A stretch of DNA of 64,000 bases from Streptomyces sp. AM 2-1-1 (GTDB taxonomy: Bacteria > Actinomycetota > Actinomycetes > Streptomycetales > Streptomycetaceae). Made by a program: the position numbers and the translations under genes. This document shows positions 61,193-64,000 of this stretch, piece after piece. Within the stretch, counting starts at the first letter, position 1; each line of letters opens with the position of its first letter. The stretch spans positions 3,924,501 through 3,988,500 of the forward strand of contig NZ_CP119147.1 of NCBI RefSeq assembly GCF_029167645.1, given 5' to 3'. Under the pieces are notes generated by a model. The model worked only from the letters and a program-made list of their open reading frames with translations, did no database searches and was not told the DNA's origin.

Positions 61193-64000
61193 CTACACCA
61201 CCCCGACCCAGACGTCCGCGCCGAGGCTGCCCTTGATGTCGGAGGCGACCTGGGTGGGGTCGACCTCGAAGCCGAGGGCGTAGACGACCGTCTTGCCCGG
61301 GCCCTGCACCTGGAGGCGTACGGGGCTGTCGCCCTTGTGGGCGGCGAGGATGCGCTTCAGCGTCTGGATGGTGGGCTCGTTGATCCGGTGCGAGCGCAAC
61401 TGGAGGCGGACGGGGGGCTTTCCGCCGCTCTCGGCGGACGACACGTCGAGCACTTCCAGCTCCTGGCCGGCGATGCTGATCGTGCCGTCGCGGTCGTTGA
61501 GCCGGCCGGCGACGGAGACGACGCTGTCCGGGATGAGCGCGTGCTGCACCAGCGTGTACGAGGCGGGGAAGTAGAGGACTTCCATCTCGCCGTCACGGTC
61601 GGCCAGGTTGACGATCGCCCAGGCGTTCCCCTGCTTGGTCATGCGGCGGTCGACGCTCGTGATGAGGCCGGCGAGCTTGACGATGCCCTCGGTCCGCCCG
61701 GATCCGAGGAGTTCGCTGATCGTGGTGTCCCGGTGGCGGGAGAGGATGTGCTCGGTGCCGTCCAGCGGGTGGGCGGAGACGTACATGCCGAGCATCTCGC
61801 GCTCGGTGGCGAGGAGTTGCTTGCGCGGCCACTCCGACTCGTCGATCTTGAAGTCCAGCCCGAACGCGGGGGCTTCGTCGCTTCCGCCGAGGTCGCCGAA
61901 GAGGTCGTCCTGTCCGATCGCGGCCTGCTTCTTGACCGGGATGACGGAGTCGATCGCCTCTTCGTGGACGGCGGACAGCCCCTTGCGGGTGTGGCCGAGC
62001 GAGTCGAAGGAGCCTCCCTTGATCAGGGATTCCACGGCCCGCTTGTTGAGGGCGCCGATGTCGGCCTTGTCGAGGAAGTCCGCGAAGGAGGTGAACTTCC
62101 CCTGGGCCTTGCGCGTGGCGACCAGGGACTCGATCACGTTCTCACCGACGTTGCGGATCGAGCGCAGGCCGAAGCGGACGCTGTCGCCGATGGCGGTGAA
62201 GTTGCCGATGGACTCGTTCACGTCCGGGGGGAGGACCTGGACGCCCATCTTGCGGGCGTCGGCCAGGTAGATGCCGGCCTTGTCCTTGTCGTCGCCCACG
62301 GAGGTGAGGAGGGCCGCCATGTACTCGGCCGGGAAGTTGGCCTTGAGGTAGGCGGTCCAGTACGACACGAGGCCGTATCCGGCGGTGTGACTCTTGTTGA
62401 ACGCGTAGCCCGAGAACGGGAGCATGACGTCCCACAGGGCCTTGATCGACTCCTCGGAGTACCCGTTGTCCCGCATGCCGCCGTGGAACTTCTCCCACTC
62501 GGCGGCCAGCACCTCGGGCTTCTTCTTACCCATCGCCCGGCGCAGCAGGTCGGCGCCGCCGAGGGTGTAGCCGGCGAGCTGACGGGCGATGGCCATGATC
62601 TGCTCTTGGTAGATGAGCAGGTGGAAGGTGTTGCCGAGGATGGGCTCCAGCGCCTCGCGCAGCTCGGGGTGGATGGGCGCGATCTCCTGGCGGCCGGTCT
62701 TGCGGTGCGCGTAGTTGGTGTGCGCGTTGGCCGCCATGGGGCCGGGCCGGTAGAGGGCGAGGGCGGCCGCGATGTCTTCGAACCGGCTCGGTTCCATCAG
62801 CTTCAGCAGGGTGCGCATACCGCCGCCGTCGAGCTGGAAGACGCCGAAGGTGTCACCCCGGGCGAGCAGCTTGTACGTGGTGGCGTCGTCCAGCGGGATT
62901 GGCTTGTCGCCGTTCTGCGGGACGGTGTCCGTGGTGATGCTGAGGCCGCGGTTCTCGCGGACGTTCTGGAGCGCCTGGTCGATCACGCCGAGGTTGCGGA
63001 GGCCGAGGAAGTCCATCTTGACCAGCCCCATGTTCTCGCAACTGGGGTAGTCGAAGCCGGTGATCTTCACGCCGTCCTTGGCGCGCATGTGCAGGGGGAT
63101 GCGGTCGGTGAGCCGCGTCTTGGAGAGGATGACCGCGGCCGCGTGCACGCCGGTGTTGCGGATCAGGCCCTCGACGCCCTTCGCGCCGTCCACGACCCTC
63201 TTGACGTCGGGCTCGTTCTCGTAGAGGGCCCGGATCTCCCCGGCCTCGCCGTAGCGCGGGTGCGAGGAGTCGAAGATGCCGTTGATGGGGATGGACTTGC
63301 CCATCACGTCCGGCGGCAGGGCCTTCGTGATGCGCTCACCGTGGCTGAAGGGGTATCCCAGCAGGCGGGAGGTGTCCTTGATGGCGTTCTTGGCCTTCAA
63401 CTTGCCGAAGGTGTTCACCATGGCGGTGAACTCGTCGCCGTACTTGTCGACGACGTAGCGCACCATGCGGTCGCGGTGGCGGTCGTCGAAGTCGAGGTCG
63501 ACGTCCGGCGGGTTGATGCGCTCGGGGTTGAGGAACCGTTCGAAGAGCAGACCGTGTTCGAGCGGGCAGAGTTCGGTGATGCGGGTGGCGTACGCGACGA
63601 TCGAGCCGGTCGCGGAACCTCGGCCGGGGCCGACGGGGATCTTGTTGTCGCGGGCGTACTGGCAGATGTCGGCGACGACGAGGAAGTAGCTGCTGAAGCC
63701 CATCGGACCGATGACCTTCATCTCGGTCTCGAACCGCTCCATGACCGGGTCGGGGATGGGAGAGCCGTACCGCATCTCCAGGCCCCTGATGCACTCGCGG
63801 CGCAGGTAGCTCTCCTGGGACTCGCCCTCCGGGACCTCCGGGTACTGCGGCATCTCGTCCTCGGGAGCGAACACCTCCTCGTACGACTCGATGCGCTCGG
63901 CGATCAGGAGCGTGTTGTCACACGCCTCGGGGAGCTCCGAGAAGAGCTGCCGCATCTGCTGGGCGGTCTTGAGGTAGTAGCCGGTGCCGTTGAACCGGAA
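61193..64000 (-). CDS. dnaE: DNA polymerase III alpha subunit (N-terminus outside window)
   Basis: The C-terminal about 935 residues of the replicative polymerase; the frame runs off the right edge, so the PHP domain and first part are missing. Visible: PVGPGRGSATGSIVAYATRI and NPPDVDLDFDDRHRDRMVRY with the catalytic Asp residues of the PolC-type palm. GVFQLDGGGMRTLLKLMEPS and YQEQIMAIARQLAGYTLGGA follow in the fingers. Then come a helix-hairpin-helix region, an OB-fold (GIVKLAGLITSVDRRMTKQG) and the tau-binding end LGADVWVGVV. This is the DnaE1-type enzyme of actinobacteria. Confidence 0.96.
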   Translation of the reverse strand, partial: FRFNGTGYYLKTAQQMRQLFSELPEACDNTLLIAERIESYEEVFAPEDEMPQYPEVPEGESQESYLRRECIRGLEMRYGSPIPDPVMERFETEMKVIGPMGFSSYFLVVADICQYARDNKIPVGPGRGSATGSIVAYATRITELCPLEHGLLFERFLNPERINPPDVDLDFDDRHRDRMVRYVVDKYGDEFTAMVNTFGKLKAKNAIKDTSRLLGYPFSHGERITKALPPDVMGKSIPINGIFDSSHPRYGEAGEIRALYENEPDVKRVVDGAKGVEGLIRNTGVHAAAVILSKTRLTDRIPLHMRAKDGVKITGFDYPSCENMGLVKMDFLGLRNLGVIDQALQNVRENRGLSITTDTVPQNGDKPIPLDDATTYKLLARGDTFGVFQLDGGGMRTLLKLMEPSRFEDIAAALALYRPGPMAANAHTNYAHRKTGRQEIAPIHPELREALEPILGNTFHLLIYQEQIMAIARQLAGYTLGGADLLRRAMGKKKPEVLAAEWEKFHGGMRDNGYSEESIKALWDVMLPFSGYAFNKSHTAGYGLVSYWTAYLKANFPAEYMAALLTSVGDDKDKAGIYLADARKMGVQVLPPDVNESIGNFTAIGDSVRFGLRSIRNVGENVIESLVATRKAQGKFTSFADFLDKADIGALNKRAVESLIKGGSFDSLGHTRKGLSAVHEEAIDSVIPVKKQAAIGQDDLFGDLGGSDEAPAFGLDFKIDESEWPRKQLLATEREMLGMYVSAHPLDGTEHILSRHRDTTISELLGSGRTEGIVKLAGLITSVDRRMTKQGNAWAIVNLADRDGEMEVLYFPASYTLVQHALIPDSVVSVAGRLNDRDGTISIAGQELEVLDVSSAESGGKPPVRLQLRSHRINEPTIQTLKRILAAHKGDSPVRLQVQGPGKTVVYALGFEVDPTQVASDIKGSLGADVWVGVV

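Overview
The window is high-GC actinobacterial DNA, almost certainly from a Streptomyces chromosome. The gene content points there directly: a mycothiol glycosyltransferase gene (mshA), the phoU/phoR-phoP block, carD-ispD-ispF-cysS-rlmB, an F420-dependent oxidoreductase, the shared sugar-ABC ATPase msiK and dnaE, all with strong third-position GC bias. No plasmid or phage structural genes are seen outside two inserted islands. All calls come from reading the sequence; no database search was run.

Layout. 1-3.6 kb: an acyltransferase cut by the window edge, a HAD-like protein, and a rifampicin monooxygenase (rox-like) gene preceded by an inverted repeat matching the rifamycin-associated element. 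3.8-5.6 kb: an XRE regulator, a heparin-binding-haemagglutinin-like protein and a DUF2516 membrane protein, the same order as Rv0474-hbhA-Rv0476 of mycobacteria. 5.5-9.5 kb: a SpoIIE/PP2C response regulator, an NlpC/P60 wall hydrolase and a methyltransferase. 9.9-19 kb: mshA, a YbjN protein, hypotheticals, a phosphotransferase, a lipoprotein, a small toxin-antitoxin-like pair and a glycosyltransferase pair.

Island 1 (about 19195-27688, 8.5 kb) is integrated at the 3' end of gpmA. It has an 18-bp att core at both ends and nearly identical paired integrase arm repeats just inside. Its tyrosine integrase is truncated by an IS3-family element. Cargo: a GIY-YIG nuclease, a low-GC two-gene DUF262 + HEPN RNase module, and nested IS elements in several states of decay.

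27.7-46.3 kb is core: gpmA, an MFS exporter, a tiny Cys-rich protein, phoU, phoR-phoP (with PHO-box-like repeats), a lipoprotein, carD, ispD-ispF, an F420 protein, cysS, rlmB, a DoxX-like membrane protein, a nucleotidyltransferase, msiK and tRNA-Thr(UGU).

Island 2 (46328-59185, 12.8 kb) is integrated in that tRNA-Thr gene. A 48-bp exact repeat of the tRNA 3' half marks its far end, and a 22-bp exact arm repeat lies inside each end. Its integrase is also a remnant. Cargo: a HAD phosphatase, an XRE-TPR regulator, a run of tiny overlapping genes, then a radical SAM/SPASM enzyme translationally coupled to a 70-residue peptide ending in a Cys-Ser-Cys motif (a strong RiPP candidate), a phosphotransferase, a membrane protein divergent from a nucleosidase-fusion protein, and a large HTH/P-loop/repeat STAND-like protein. 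The last two loci look like conflict or defence genes.

59.4-64 kb: an atypical SDR divergent from its likely HxlR regulator, a Nudix hydrolase, and the C-terminal part of DNA polymerase III alpha, cut by the right edge. The best candidates for something undescribed are the radical SAM/peptide operon with its small-gene cassette on island 2 and the DUF262-HEPN pair on island 1.
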